Source of the DNA: Amycolatopsis antarctica
Lineage (GTDB): Bacteria > Actinomycetota > Actinomycetes > Mycobacteriales > Pseudonocardiaceae
Reading direction: 5' to 3'
DNA length: 64,000 nucleotides
NCBI RefSeq assembly: GCF_002262875.1
Contig: NZ_NKYE01000010.1
Span: 124,001-188,000 of the forward strand
Positions 53,234 through 61,081 of this stretch are shown here, piece after piece (the stretch's first letter is position 1; every line of letters starts with the position of its first letter). The notes beneath the pieces were generated by a model. It worked only from the letters and a program-made list of their open reading frames with translations, did not search any database and was not told the DNA's origin. The translations under genes and the position numbers were made by a program.

Positions 53234-53548
53234 CTAGATCGGCTTGCAGGGCGTGTCGTGCTCGAGCAGGTAGGTGCCCAGCCGGAACGGTCCGAGCAGA
53301 TGGAAAACGGTATTGACCCCGGGCGCCAGGCAGACGATGGTGCTGCTGCCCGGCTCACCCTGGATGCTGCTGATCCACGTGATGGTGGCATTGACCGGGC
53401 CGGGACGGCAGTTGTTGATCGTCTGCTCGACCCGGGACAGGCCGCAGTCCGCGGCGGTCGTTTCCGGGGCGGCCTGTGCCGTGGCCGGCATGGACAACGC
53501 CGCCAGACCTGCCATCGCGGCGACCGCGCCGGTGATCTTCGTCCTCAT
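53234..53548 (-). CDS. Small secreted protein with four cysteines
   Basis: The 104-residue protein has a Sec signal peptide (residues about 1-27, ending AQA) and a mature part of about 77 residues with four Cys, two at the ends (DCGL... and ...DTPCKPI), probably forming two disulphides. The segment ITWISSIQGEPGSSTIVCLA is beta-strand-like. No family recognised. The ATG at 53548 has AAGGGAGA 6 bases upstream. It lies 148 bp downstream of the graspetide operon in the same direction. Confidence 0.7.
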   Translation of the reverse strand: MRTKITGAVAAMAGLAALSMPATAQAAPETTAADCGLSRVEQTINNCRPGPVNATITWISSIQGEPGSSTIVCLAPGVNTVFHLLGPFRLGTYLLEHDTPCKPI

Positions 53549-53696
53549 GGAAATCTCCCTTCGCCGCGGCCGAGGCCGCGAGTTCGCTTTCCGTGATCGA
53601 ACGTAACCGGCCGCGATGGAACAACCGTCGCGTTCGCATGAAACCGCCGGCCGGGGCACGTTCGCGCCGCCGAACGGAGGAGCCGGCCGGGCGACG

Positions 53697-54839
53697 TCAG
53701 GTGACCGCGCGGGGTGGCAGGGCCCAGCGGTACTTCCCGTCCGGCTCGTCCAGCCAGACGCGGTGGAAACCGTCCGGGGTGACGGTGAGGCCGAGCCGGT
53801 CCCAGCCGGGGCTGCCGAGCCTGTGCCAGCCGTCGACGACCGCCTCGATGTGATCCCACAGCCGTACCGGACCACCCTGCCGGACGGCGCGCTCGCCGTC
53901 GCTCGCACGGACGGCGACCTCCGCCCAGGAACCGTCGGCGGCGTGCAGGACCATCCACTCCGGACGGTCCTCGTCGCGTCCACTGTGGCCGATACCGGTG
54001 ATCCGCGGCAGGCGGCAGTGCGCCAGGAACCACGGCACGAGTTCCGCGGTGACCTCGGCGGGCAACCGGGTGGTGCGCCGCGGGCCTTCCGGGCCGTGCG
54101 CGACCGGCGGCACGGACGCGGGCGTGCTGGGGTCGCGCATCGCCATGAACCCCGCCCACCGGGGCAGGAACCGGCCCTCGAGCCGATCGCCGTATCGCCG
54201 CAGCACCACCAGGTTTCCGGCGCTGACCGACGGTTTGAGGTCGACCAGCACCAGCCCGCCGTCGCGGACTTGACCCGCCCACGCCCAGGGCACGGCGGGC
54301 ACCGAGCAGGTCGCGATGATCCGGTCGTACGGTGCGCGGTCCGGCAGTCCCCCTGCCCCGTCCGCGACGGCCAGCGTCGGCGCGAGGCCGAGTCCGGCGA
54401 GACGGTCACGGGCGGCGGCGACGAAGTCGGTGCCGATGTCGATCGAGGCGACGTGGTCGTCGCCGAGCATCCTGGTCAGCAGGGCAGCGTTGTACCCGGT
54501 CCCGGTGCCGATCTCCAGCACCCGGTGCGCCGGTTCCAGCCGCAGCGCCTCGATCATCCGCACCATGAGCCCGGGTTTCGTCGAGGAAGACACCGGGAGG
54601 CCGTCGGCCAGCGCGGTCACCAGTGGCTGGTCGCGGTAGACCTCGTCCAGCCAGGCCGGTGATTTCTCGTCGGTGACGGCCCATTCCCCGGTGGGCCGCT
54701 GGGTGTGGAAACGGGGGACGAACACGTGCCGCGGCGTCGTCTCCACGGCCTCGCGCAGGACCGGGTCGCGCAGTGTCCCGGACTCGGTGAGCGTGGCGGC
54801 GAGCGTGCGGGCGGACCTGCGCCAGTGCACCGGGCTCAT
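53697..54839 (-). CDS. PIMT-type methyltransferase of ATP-grasp RiPP system
   Basis: The 380-residue protein has a central protein-L-isoaspartate O-methyltransferase fold (about 70-220), with SAM motif VLEIGTGTGYNAALL, and a C-terminal extension (about 240-380) absent from the housekeeping enzyme. Homologues beside ATP-grasp maturases modify the graspetide itself; in the fuscimiditide pathway the enzyme methylates an Asp, which then becomes an aspartimide. The ATG at 54839 shares ATGA with the ligase stop. Here an Asp-Gly in the precursor core is the obvious target (inference). Confidence 0.85.
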   Translation of the reverse strand: MSPVHWRRSARTLAATLTESGTLRDPVLREAVETTPRHVFVPRFHTQRPTGEWAVTDEKSPAWLDEVYRDQPLVTALADGLPVSSSTKPGLMVRMIEALRLEPAHRVLEIGTGTGYNAALLTRMLGDDHVASIDIGTDFVAAARDRLAGLGLAPTLAVADGAGGLPDRAPYDRIIATCSVPAVPWAWAGQVRDGGLVLVDLKPSVSAGNLVVLRRYGDRLEGRFLPRWAGFMAMRDPSTPASVPPVAHGPEGPRRTTRLPAEVTAELVPWFLAHCRLPRITGIGHSGRDEDRPEWMVLHAADGSWAEVAVRASDGERAVRQGGPVRLWDHIEAVVDGWHRLGSPGWDRLGLTVTPDGFHRVWLDEPDGKYRWALPPRAVT

Positions 54840-55789
54840 CCGATTCCTCTCGCCAGCAACTCGGCCAGCGCGCCGGTGACCGGGAGCCCGGCGGCGTCCT
54901 CCAGCCAGCCGTACTGCCCGCCCGGGTTGCATTCCAGGAAGACCCATTCCCCGTCCGGGCGGATGACGAAGTCGAACGCGCCGAACATCAGGCCGCGGTC
55001 GACGGCGTAGTCGAGCACCCCGGCGACCACGGACACCGGCGGATCGGTGCGCTCGTAGGTGACGCTGTCGTGGTCGCGCCGCCAGTCGACGTGACTCGCG
55101 GCGGACCCGGCCACGATCAGCGCCGCGAACACCCGGTCCCCGACGACGATGACCCGCGACTCGTGCGCTTTCGGTACCCAGCGCTGGAACTGGTGCGCGG
55201 TCGTCTCGACGCCCCGCAGATCGACGTTCCCGGATTCGCCGAGCAGAGCCGTCATCGTGCTCCGGCGGGCACCGTCCTCGACGATCGACGGCTGGCCGAA
55301 GACCTTCGTCACGGTCTCCCCCGCCGAGGAGAATCGTTGTACCGCAGGACGTTCGTTGGTGACCAGGGTGTCGGGGACGGCGAGCCCGCAGGCCGCGGCG
55401 GTGACGAGTTGCACCGGCTTGTAGGCGGCGTCGGCGTTGCGCGAGGGATGGTTCACCCACAGTGCGGGCAACGCCGACAGCACCCCGCCGAGGCCGAGTT
55501 TCGCCTCGCCCGCCGACCATTCCCGTTCGGTCGGCGACAGCCCGTCCGGGAACGCGAAGGCACGCGGTCTGCGGTACCAGACCGAGCGCACGCCGGTGAG
55601 ATCCAGCGTCCGGTCGCCGGTGCGCAGGGTGCCGGTCCAGCGTCCGGCACGCAGTTCGGCGTCGACGGTGAGGTGGCGCGGAAACCAGGCGGTGTCCACC
55701 CGGACGACCGGGACGCCGCGCCGCCCGAGCGCGGCCACCACGCGGTCGGCCGAGAAGTCGCGTTCGGACGCGAGGACCAGGACCGTCAT
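54836..55789 (-). CDS. ATP-grasp graspetide ligase (TgmB-like)
   Basis: The 317-residue ATP-grasp protein belongs to the ribosomal-peptide maturase type. It has an N-terminal pre-ATP-grasp part (MTVLVLASERDFSADRVVAA), an ATP-binding Lys in VTKVFGQ and Mg/ATP residues in FGAFDFVIRPDGEWVFLECN (Asp, Glu, Asn). It forms ester or amide links between Asp/Glu side chains and Thr/Ser/Lys of the precursor. Its ATG overlaps the precursor stop by one base (TGATG at 55787-55791), so its synthesis is coupled to that of the precursor. Confidence 0.9.
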   Translation of the reverse strand: MTVLVLASERDFSADRVVAALGRRGVPVVRVDTAWFPRHLTVDAELRAGRWTGTLRTGDRTLDLTGVRSVWYRRPRAFAFPDGLSPTEREWSAGEAKLGLGGVLSALPALWVNHPSRNADAAYKPVQLVTAAACGLAVPDTLVTNERPAVQRFSSAGETVTKVFGQPSIVEDGARRSTMTALLGESGNVDLRGVETTAHQFQRWVPKAHESRVIVVGDRVFAALIVAGSAASHVDWRRDHDSVTYERTDPPVSVVAGVLDYAVDRGLMFGAFDFVIRPDGEWVFLECNPGGQYGWLEDAAGLPVTGALAELLARGIG

Positions 55790-56109
55790 CAGTCGTTGAT
55801 CCAGTCGGTGCTGCTCGGTTCATCCTCACCGTCGACGTGGCCGGTCCGTTCCGCGGTCGGGTCGCCCATCAGTGACAGCTCCACGAGCGGCCGCCCGCGG
55901 AGGTCGACGGCGAGCTGCCGGACGGGGTCGTAGGAGTGCGAGGGCAGCCGCCGCGTGGTCCCGCCGCCGCAGGCGCGGCGCAGTCCGAACGGGCGCAGGC
56001 CGGCCGGGGCAGGCAGGTCGGCGGGACGCGGCGTGGTGCTGAACCCGTCGAGCGGGAACCGCGCGCTGTGCGAAGCGATCGGGTCGCTCGGGTCGGTCGC
56101 TGCTGGCAT
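55789..56109 (-). CDS. Graspetide precursor peptide (ATP-grasp target RiPP)
   Basis: The 106-residue peptide is encoded directly before the ATP-grasp gene. The leader contains the typical RPFGLRRACG segment (residues 39-48) and the SYDPVRQLAVDLRGRP recognition-like segment (59-73). The last 25 residues form the likely core: Thr85, Thr89, Ser99, Ser100 and Thr101 as acceptors, and Asp93, Glu95, Asp96, Glu97, Asp102 and Asp106 as donors. Asp93-Gly94 is a plausible aspartimide site for the methyltransferase. The ATG at 56109 overlaps the preceding stop (TGATG). Family call from pattern and context. Confidence 0.82.
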   Translation of the reverse strand: MPAATDPSDPIASHSARFPLDGFSTTPRPADLPAPAGLRPFGLRRACGGGTTRRLPSHSYDPVRQLAVDLRGRPLVELSLMGDPTAERTGHVDGEDEPSSTDWIND

Positions 56110-56471
56110 CACTGCCGTCCTTCCGGTCGGACCGTCCCGCCGGAGCGCGGGAGCGGCGCGGTGGAACCCGGCGGGAACGGGCGGACGGGGAAACCACCCG
56201 CCCCCGCCGGGAGTTCTTCGGGGCCGGTCCGTGCCTCCACGACCACGGGCCGCGGCGCGACGATCTGCCGCTCCACGGTCCGGCCGTCGAGTTCGGTGGC
56301 ACGGGCGAGCAGGTCCTCGGCGACGTCCCGCAGTTCGCAGCCGAGCGCCCGCAGTGCCGGAGCGGGCGGCAGGCCGTGCCGGAACGAGGCGAACATCTCG
56401 CCGAGTTCCCTGCCCACAGCCGTGTTCACGCTGGAAAGGCGGGCGAACAGGAGCCGGTCGCGGCGGATCAT
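56109..56471 (-). CDS. Unknown small protein in graspetide operon
   Basis: In this 120-residue protein, residues 1-65 are likely helical (LLFARLSSVNTAVGRELGEM; LRALGCELRDVAEDLLARAT), and the C-terminal half is Pro/Gly-rich and disordered. No known domain. Its start shares ATGA (56468-56471) with the upstream gene and its stop shares TGATG with the precursor, so it belongs to the operon. Perhaps a helper or regulator; no function should be assumed. Confidence 0.6.
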   Translation of the reverse strand: MIRRDRLLFARLSSVNTAVGRELGEMFASFRHGLPPAPALRALGCELRDVAEDLLARATELDGRTVERQIVAPRPVVVEARTGPEELPAGAGGFPVRPFPPGSTAPLPRSGGTVRPEGRQ

Positions 56472-56866
56472 CCGCCCACCCCCGGCCGCGGTACGTCGAC
56501 GTATCGCGGGGGTGCGGTGGTGATCGCGGGTTCGGGCGGCGGGCCTGCCGGGTGGACATGGCGGGCAGCCCGGCGGGAGAACAACCGGGCGAACGGCCGA
56601 GCCGGCGGCCGGGCACAGTGCCTGCCGAACGCCTGCGTAGGGCGGGTGCGCGGCGCTCGCCTGCCGGTCGCCGCGCACCCGGGGCAGCTCCGGAGACCAC
56701 CGGCGCACATGGGCGCGACGAGGAAGACGGTCCCGCAGCGCGCCCGGAAGCGTCCCGCTCTCCGGGCGATCCCCAGGTCGTGTTCGGCCTGCCCGACGAG
56801 ATGTTCGACGCCGTCCAGCGCGGTGAGCCGCAACGAGCGGCGCGGGCGGCGCGTTTCCGTGGTCAT
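56468..56866 (-). CDS. Unknown small protein with possible zinc motif, first gene of graspetide operon
   Basis: The 132-residue protein has an N-terminal half following a pattern common in Pseudonocardiaceae small proteins: a His (GVEHLVGQ), then ARCG and SCPGC, which could bind zinc. The C-terminal 60 residues are basic and Pro/Ala-rich, likely disordered. The ATG at 56866 has an excellent GGGAGG. Similar short proteins often lie beside XRE/DUF397 genes, as here. Unknown function. Confidence 0.6.
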   Translation of the reverse strand: MTTETRRPRRSLRLTALDGVEHLVGQAEHDLGIARRAGRFRARCGTVFLVAPMCAGGLRSCPGCAATGRRAPRTRPTQAFGRHCARPPARPFARLFSRRAARHVHPAGPPPEPAITTAPPRYVDVPRPGVGG

Positions 56867-56868
56867 GT

Positions 56869-56888
56869 GGTTACCTCCCGCAGTAACC
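56869..56888 (-). promoter_or_regulatory. Hairpin presenting the graspetide operon Shine-Dalgarno in its loop
   Basis: On the minus strand GGTTAC (56888-56883) pairs with GTAACC (56874-56869) around an 8-base loop that contains GGGAG, ending 2 bases before the ATG at 56866. It could limit ribosome access. Confidence 0.4.
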
Positions 56889-56973
56889 ATAACTCGCACG
56901 TGCGGTTTGCAGAAGACATTCGGGATCATCCGATTAGGTGTATGTCTACTTCGTGCGTCTTGTTTCGGGCAGA

Positions 56974-57810
56974 ATGCCGAACATGGGATCGCCTGTTGTC
57001 GCCAAGATTCAGCTCGGCCGCCTGATGCGCCGCCTGCGCACGGAGTCCGACCTCACGCGGGAGGACGCCGCGCGCACGATCGACTGCGATATCTCCAAGA
57101 TCAGTCGCGTCGAGGCGGGCAAGGGCAGCCTGCGCACGCCCGAGGTCGACCTGCTGATCGCGCTGTATCAGCGGGACGATCTGCGCGAGCAGGCCGTCGC
57201 GATGGCCAGGGACGCGCGCCGCCGCACCTCCTATCGGGTGCCGGACTGGGCGCGGGACTTCGTCGGCATGGAAGCGGATTCCAAGGAGATCCGCACCTAC
57301 GAGGCCGAGCTTGTGCCTGGGCTTCTGCAGACTCCCGCCTACACCCGTGCGGTCACGATGGCGGCGAATCCACAGCGGGACGCCGATGAGGTCGACCGGC
57401 TGGTCGGCGCTCGCGCGGAACGGCAGGCGAGGCTGACCGGGGACAACCCGCCGCATCTGTTCGCCGTGGTCAACGAGGCCGTGGTGCGCCGGGTGGTGGG
57501 CGGCCGCAAAACCATGCAGGACCAGCTCGGCAGGCTGCTGGACCTGGCCGAACTGCCGACCGTGAGCCTGCACGTCCTGCCGTTCACCGCCGGGGCGCAC
57601 GCCGGAATGGGCACTTCGTTCGTCCTGCTGGCGCTCGAAGAGCCCGCCGGAGTCCGGTTCGTATATCTCGAAGACATCGCATCGGCCGACTACCTCGACG
57701 AGGAAATGCACGTGCGCGGGTATAGCCTGGTGTTCGATCGGCTACTCGGCGCTGCCCTCGGCAACGTCGAGACGATCGACCTGATCGAGCAGGCGAGACA
57801 AGACATGTAG
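56974..57810 (+). CDS. XRE-family regulator with DUF5753 domain
   Basis: The 278-residue protein has an XRE helix-turn-helix at residues about 14-70 (LTREDAARTIDCDISKISRV) and a DUF5753 domain at about 95-275 (VPGLLQTPAYTRAV; FAVVNEAVVRRVVGG; LHVLPFTAGAHAGM). This family is paired with DUF397 proteins throughout sporulating and related actinobacteria (WhiJ-type pairs). ATG at 56974, or 56983. It is divergent from the graspetide operon with a 107-bp shared promoter region, so it may control it. Confidence 0.88.
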   Translation: MPNMGSPVVAKIQLGRLMRRLRTESDLTREDAARTIDCDISKISRVEAGKGSLRTPEVDLLIALYQRDDLREQAVAMARDARRRTSYRVPDWARDFVGMEADSKEIRTYEAELVPGLLQTPAYTRAVTMAANPQRDADEVDRLVGARAERQARLTGDNPPHLFAVVNEAVVRRVVGGRKTMQDQLGRLLDLAELPTVSLHVLPFTAGAHAGMGTSFVLLALEEPAGVRFVYLEDIASADYLDEEMHVRGYSLVFDRLLGAALGNVETIDLIEQARQDM

Positions 57811-57820
57811 GAGAGCCGAG

Positions 57821-58018
57821 ATGCCGACCCCAGACTTCACCGGCGCACGGTGGCGCAAGTCCAGCCGCTCCAACGGCAACGGCGGAAACTGCGTCGAAAT
57901 CGCACACGCGCTAGACACCGTCGGCATCCGCGACAGCAAAACCCCGCACACCGGCCACCTCACCCTCACCCCGGCCACCTGGGCCGCCCTGCGCACCCAC
58001 ATCACCGGACCGGCCTGA
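57821..58018 (+). CDS. DUF397 small protein
   Basis: The 65-residue protein has the DUF397 signature WRKSSRSNGNGGNCVEIA followed by VGIRDSK and WAALRTHI. It lies 10 bp after the XRE gene with AGGAG 7 bases upstream of the ATG. Such proteins act with, and may antagonise, the adjacent XRE regulator. Confidence 0.9.
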   Translation: MPTPDFTGARWRKSSRSNGNGGNCVEIAHALDTVGIRDSKTPHTGHLTLTPATWAALRTHITGPA

Positions 58019-58046
58019 ACCCCGAGTTCCACCCGGGAGGGCGCGT

Positions 58047-58616
58047 TCAGCCGAGGTCCGGCCAGGTCTGCTCGTCCCGGGAATCGCCGGCGAGCAGGCC
58101 CGCGATCCAGTCGTCCTCCCGCCCGGCCCTGCCCATCGAGCCAAGGCGAACCGTTCCCTCGAAGCGAAAGCCGAGTTTCCGGGCGACGGCGGCCGAGGCG
58201 GCGTTACCGGCGAACGCCTGCCAGCCCAGCCGCTGGAGGCCGAGGCCACCGGGAACGGGGCGGAAGGCGAAGTCCACCACGGCACGTCCGGCTTCGACGA
58301 CGAAGCCCTGCCCCCGCCACTCGGGCGACACCCAGTAGCCGATGGTGGCGGCCCCGTCAGCGATCGCGTCCACACCGATGGATCCTGCGAGTTCCCCGCC
58401 GTGCTCCATCACCCAGGTACACCTGGTCCCGGTGGCCCAGCCCGGCTCGGCGAAATCGGTGACGTAGCGCAGAGCGTCCGCGCGTGTGTACGGGACCGGA
58501 ACCGGAATCCTGCGCTGCAGCACGGGGTCCTGGCAGGCGCGGGTGATCGCGTCCGCGTCGTCGAGACGCGGCGGGCGCAGGAGGAGCCGGTCGGTGGGCA
58601 ACAGAACGGGACGCAT
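58047..58616 (-). CDS. GNAT-family N-acetyltransferase (RimJ/RimL-like)
   Basis: This 189-residue protein has the Acetyltransf_3 pattern: TDRLLLRPPRLDDADAITR at the start, the acetyl-CoA loop VSPEWRGQGFVVEAGRAVVD and GNAASAAVARKLGFRFEG near the end. It transfers acetyl from acetyl-CoA to an amine, possibly a protein N-terminus. ATG at 58616. Substrate unknown. Confidence 0.85.
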   Translation of the reverse strand: MRPVLLPTDRLLLRPPRLDDADAITRACQDPVLQRRIPVPVPYTRADALRYVTDFAEPGWATGTRCTWVMEHGGELAGSIGVDAIADGAATIGYWVSPEWRGQGFVVEAGRAVVDFAFRPVPGGLGLQRLGWQAFAGNAASAAVARKLGFRFEGTVRLGSMGRAGREDDWIAGLLAGDSRDEQTWPDLG

Positions 58617-58688
58617 CCACCGACCGTACCGGCGGAACCTCCAGGGACGACACCGAATACTCACCGTCCACTTCGGACACCGCACGGT

Positions 58689-58734
58689 CCGGTACGCCGG
58701 TTTTCCCACAGGTGAAGGGAAACCGGCGTACCGG
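58689..58734 (-). terminator. Terminator of the molbindin gene
   Basis: An 18-bp stem (58689-58707 with 58717-58734, one bulged T) and a 9-base loop lie 7 bases past the molbindin stop. Confidence 0.7.
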
Positions 58735-58740
58735 TTCGTC

Positions 58741-58950
58741 TCATTCGACGCCGAGCATGACCTCGGTGGACTTCACCAGTGCGGTGGCGGGCATCCCGAC
58801 GGCGAGCCCGAGGTCCTCGGCGGCTTCCTTCGTGATCGACGCGGTGACCTGCTGGCCGCCATCGAGGTCCAGCGTCACCACGGTCATCACCGAGCCCTCG
58901 GTGATGGAGGCGATGGTGCCGGTGAGCTGGTTCCGGGTGGACAGGCGCAT
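58741..58950 (-). CDS. Molbindin (TOBE/Mop-domain molybdate-binding protein)
   Basis: The 69-residue single Mop domain has LSTRNQLTGTIASITEGSVM, VTLDLDGGQQVTASITKEAA and GMPATALVKSTEVMLGV. It binds molybdate (or tungstate) as an oligomer for storage or homeostasis. The ATG at 58950 has GAGGAG 9 bases upstream. It is divergent from a molybdopterin-type protein gene, which supports a role in molybdenum metabolism. Confidence 0.9.
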   Translation of the reverse strand: MRLSTRNQLTGTIASITEGSVMTVVTLDLDGGQQVTASITKEAAEDLGLAVGMPATALVKSTEVMLGVE

Positions 58951-59294
58951 TGCGGTGAACTCCTCGTGGATCCGGGCTGGTGTGTTGACCGGCGCAGACT
59001 ACGGTGCGTGGCGATGTTCCGCCGGACGCACGACGGCCATCCGGACGCGGGCACGGCGGGGAGGAGGTCGTGGCACCGCATCCACCCCGGGAATCCGCCC
59101 GGCGCCCGGCGTCTGCCGCCCACGCCCACCGTGTGGCATCGGCGTGTCGCGGACCGGAAACAGCGAACGCGAATCAGGAACAGAACCGACCGATACTTCG
59201 CCGGTGCGCATTAAACCGTGTAATACATCCGCATACGCGCATACGCCCTGATTGGCGGCTTACCGCCTCGACTCGTCGAACCTACGCTGGAACG
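58951..59294. other. Divergent region between molybdenum-related genes
   Basis: A 344-bp gap holding both promoters. The right part (59200-59290) is AT-richer. I see no gene, riboswitch or clear repeat. Confidence 0.4.
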
Positions 59295-59786
59295 ATGGAA
59301 CCCCCGCCGGTCGCCGAGACGCGAAACCGGGCCGTCCGGGTCCCGCGACCGCGCCACCCGGAGGAGACGGTGGCCGTCACCGGCGACGTCGAAGGCGAAC
59401 GGACGGTGACGCCGGCGGACCTGCGGTCGCACGCCCACATCTCGTTCACCGTGCAGTACTCGACGACTCACTCGCGGGAACTGCACTCCGTCGAGGGCGT
59501 GCCGTTGCACCGGGTCCTCGACGTTCTGGTGCTGCGCCGGGACGAGCGGCGCAAGATGGACCACCTGAGCTTCGCCGTGCTGGCCTGTTCCGCGGACGGC
59601 TACCGGGTGCTGTTGTCCTGGGCCGAGGTCTCACCGGAGTTCGGGGCCTGCGCGGCCCTGCTGGCGACCCGGTACAACGGGGAACTTCTGCGGCGGCCGA
59701 CCCTGGTGCTGCCGAACGACGCCCGCGCGAGCCGCTACGTCCGCGACCTGTCCCGCCTGCACGTCGTCCGGCCGAACGAGGGCTGA
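59295..59786 (+). CDS. Molybdopterin-binding oxidoreductase-like domain protein
   Basis: The 163-residue protein resembles the C-terminal part of the sulfite-oxidase molybdopterin domain: VTPADLRSHAHISFTV, GVPLHRVLDVL, CSADGYRVLLSWAEVSPEFG and a final 'R.VRD.S.L.VV' strand. It is far shorter than a full sulfite oxidase and has no signal peptide. Cys is present in VLACSADGY, but I cannot show that it binds molybdenum. Divergent from molbindin. ATG at 59295; the upstream open frame is not conserved. Confidence 0.65.
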   Translation: MEPPPVAETRNRAVRVPRPRHPEETVAVTGDVEGERTVTPADLRSHAHISFTVQYSTTHSRELHSVEGVPLHRVLDVLVLRRDERRKMDHLSFAVLACSADGYRVLLSWAEVSPEFGACAALLATRYNGELLRRPTLVLPNDARASRYVRDLSRLHVVRPNEG

Positions 59787-59793
59787 CCCCTCG

Positions 59794-60231
59794 CTACCCG
59801 TCGCGGCGATGTCGTTCCAGCAGTTGCTCGCCGACGTCGACGTAGGCGGCGAACAGGCCGATGACGTCCTCGAGCCGCTCCGAGGCGGGGCCGCCGGGAA
59901 CGAGTTCGCGGCCCTGTCCGAGTGCCCGGACGAGCGTGCGCGCCCTGGCATGACTGGCTTCCAGCAGCGTGTCGATGCCCGCGGTCGCCTCGATCAGCAG
60001 CCTGCGACTGCCCGGCTGCGGCAACACCCTGGCCAGGCCCCAGGATCCGAGCTGCCGCACGGCCGTGCTCACCGCCGCCTTGCTGATACCGAGTCGCGCG
60101 GCGATGTCGTCCAGTGACAGGGCCTGCTCCGAGAGCAGCAGCAGGCCGTAGGTGCGGCCGGTGGCATGCGGCAGGTTCCACGACGCCAGCAGGTCGCCGA
60201 CGGTGTTGCTGAACTCGCGCTCCCCGCTCAT
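59794..60231 (-). CDS. MarR/GbsR-like winged-helix regulator
   Basis: The 145-residue protein has a winged helix with the recognition segment IAARLGISKAAVSTAVRQL followed by a basic wing (LPQPGSRRL), and a C-terminal helical dimerisation region. Its ATG overlaps the hydrolase stop (ATGA, 60228-60231), so it is made together with that enzyme and may respond to its substrate. The palindromes at 61029-61046 and 61082-61113 are candidate operators. Confidence 0.8.
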   Translation of the reverse strand: MSGEREFSNTVGDLLASWNLPHATGRTYGLLLLSEQALSLDDIAARLGISKAAVSTAVRQLGSWGLARVLPQPGSRRLLIEATAGIDTLLEASHARARTLVRALGQGRELVPGGPASERLEDVIGLFAAYVDVGEQLLERHRRDG

Positions 60232-61037
60232 CGGTCCCCCGCCTCCGGCAGGCCGTGCAGGAACGCGGAGAGCACCTCGTTCACCGCGTCCGGCGCGTCC
60301 TGGTTGGCGATGTGCCCCGCCCCGGCGATCACGTGCTCGGCCACGCCGTCCGTGGCGGCCCAGCGGGGCATCCGGGCGGCGATGTCGCCGGTGCGGTCGC
60401 GTTCGCCGCGGATCAGCAGCAGCGGCACCGGGGTGCGATAGCCCGGGTCCGGACGGAGCAGGGTCGCCGTCGCCCGCCATGCCGCCAGGAACTCCGGTTT
60501 GGACAGCAGTGCGAACGCGCGCCGGGCGTCGGCGCGTGCCCCCGGTGTCACGGCGGACGCGTTCGCCAGCACCCGGGGCAGCGATCCGGCCGGGATGAGC
60601 GACAGCGCCGGGGACGCGAGACGCAGCAGCAACCGGTCGGTGGCGGAGAGCGGCGCGGCGTTCCAGGCCGAGTCGATGACGACGAGCGCCCTTGCCATGC
60701 GGGGCCACCGCCGCACCGCCTCCTGCGCGAGGTTGCCGCCCAGCGACTGCCCGGCCAGCACCGGCCGGTCCAGCCCCAGCCGGTCGATCAGCCCGGCCAG
60801 ATCGGTGAGCGCCTGTTCGGCGGTGAACGGTTCGGCCGACGGGCGGGAGAGCCCGTGCCCGCGCAGATCCCAGGTCACCACCCGGTGCCCCTGCCGGGCG
60901 AGGTGCCGGGCCTGCGCGTCGAACATGAGGTGGTCGGCACCGGCCCCGTGCAGGAACACGACCGGCGCCGAATCCCCGGGGTGGTCCCAGAAGCGGATGT
61001 CGCATCCGGGTGCGGACCACAGGCCTTGATTCAGCAT
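60228..61037 (-). CDS. Alpha/beta-hydrolase
   Basis: The 269-residue alpha/beta hydrolase fold protein has an oxyanion-hole region VVFLHGAGADHLMF, nucleophile elbow LAGQSLGGNLAQ (Ser), an Asp in RGERDRTGD and a His in GAGHIANQD. No signal peptide. Acts on an ester, lactone or similar small substrate. ATG at 61037; an inverted repeat overlaps the start codon. Divergent from the broken monooxygenase gene. Confidence 0.86.
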   Translation of the reverse strand: MLNQGLWSAPGCDIRFWDHPGDSAPVVFLHGAGADHLMFDAQARHLARQGHRVVTWDLRGHGLSRPSAEPFTAEQALTDLAGLIDRLGLDRPVLAGQSLGGNLAQEAVRRWPRMARALVVIDSAWNAAPLSATDRLLLRLASPALSLIPAGSLPRVLANASAVTPGARADARRAFALLSKPEFLAAWRATATLLRPDPGYRTPVPLLLIRGERDRTGDIAARMPRWAATDGVAEHVIAGAGHIANQDAPDAVNEVLSAFLHGLPEAGDR

Positions 61038-61046
61038 GTTCTGAAT
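61029..61046. promoter_or_regulatory. ATTCAG-N6-CTGAAT inverted repeat at the hydrolase start
   Basis: Six-base arms 61029-61034 and 61041-61046 flank the start codon at 61035-61037. Possible operator of the co-encoded MarR-like repressor. Confidence 0.45.
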
Positions 61047-61081
61047 ATAGCGAAACACCCTGTGGGTGACCGCCGATCGAC

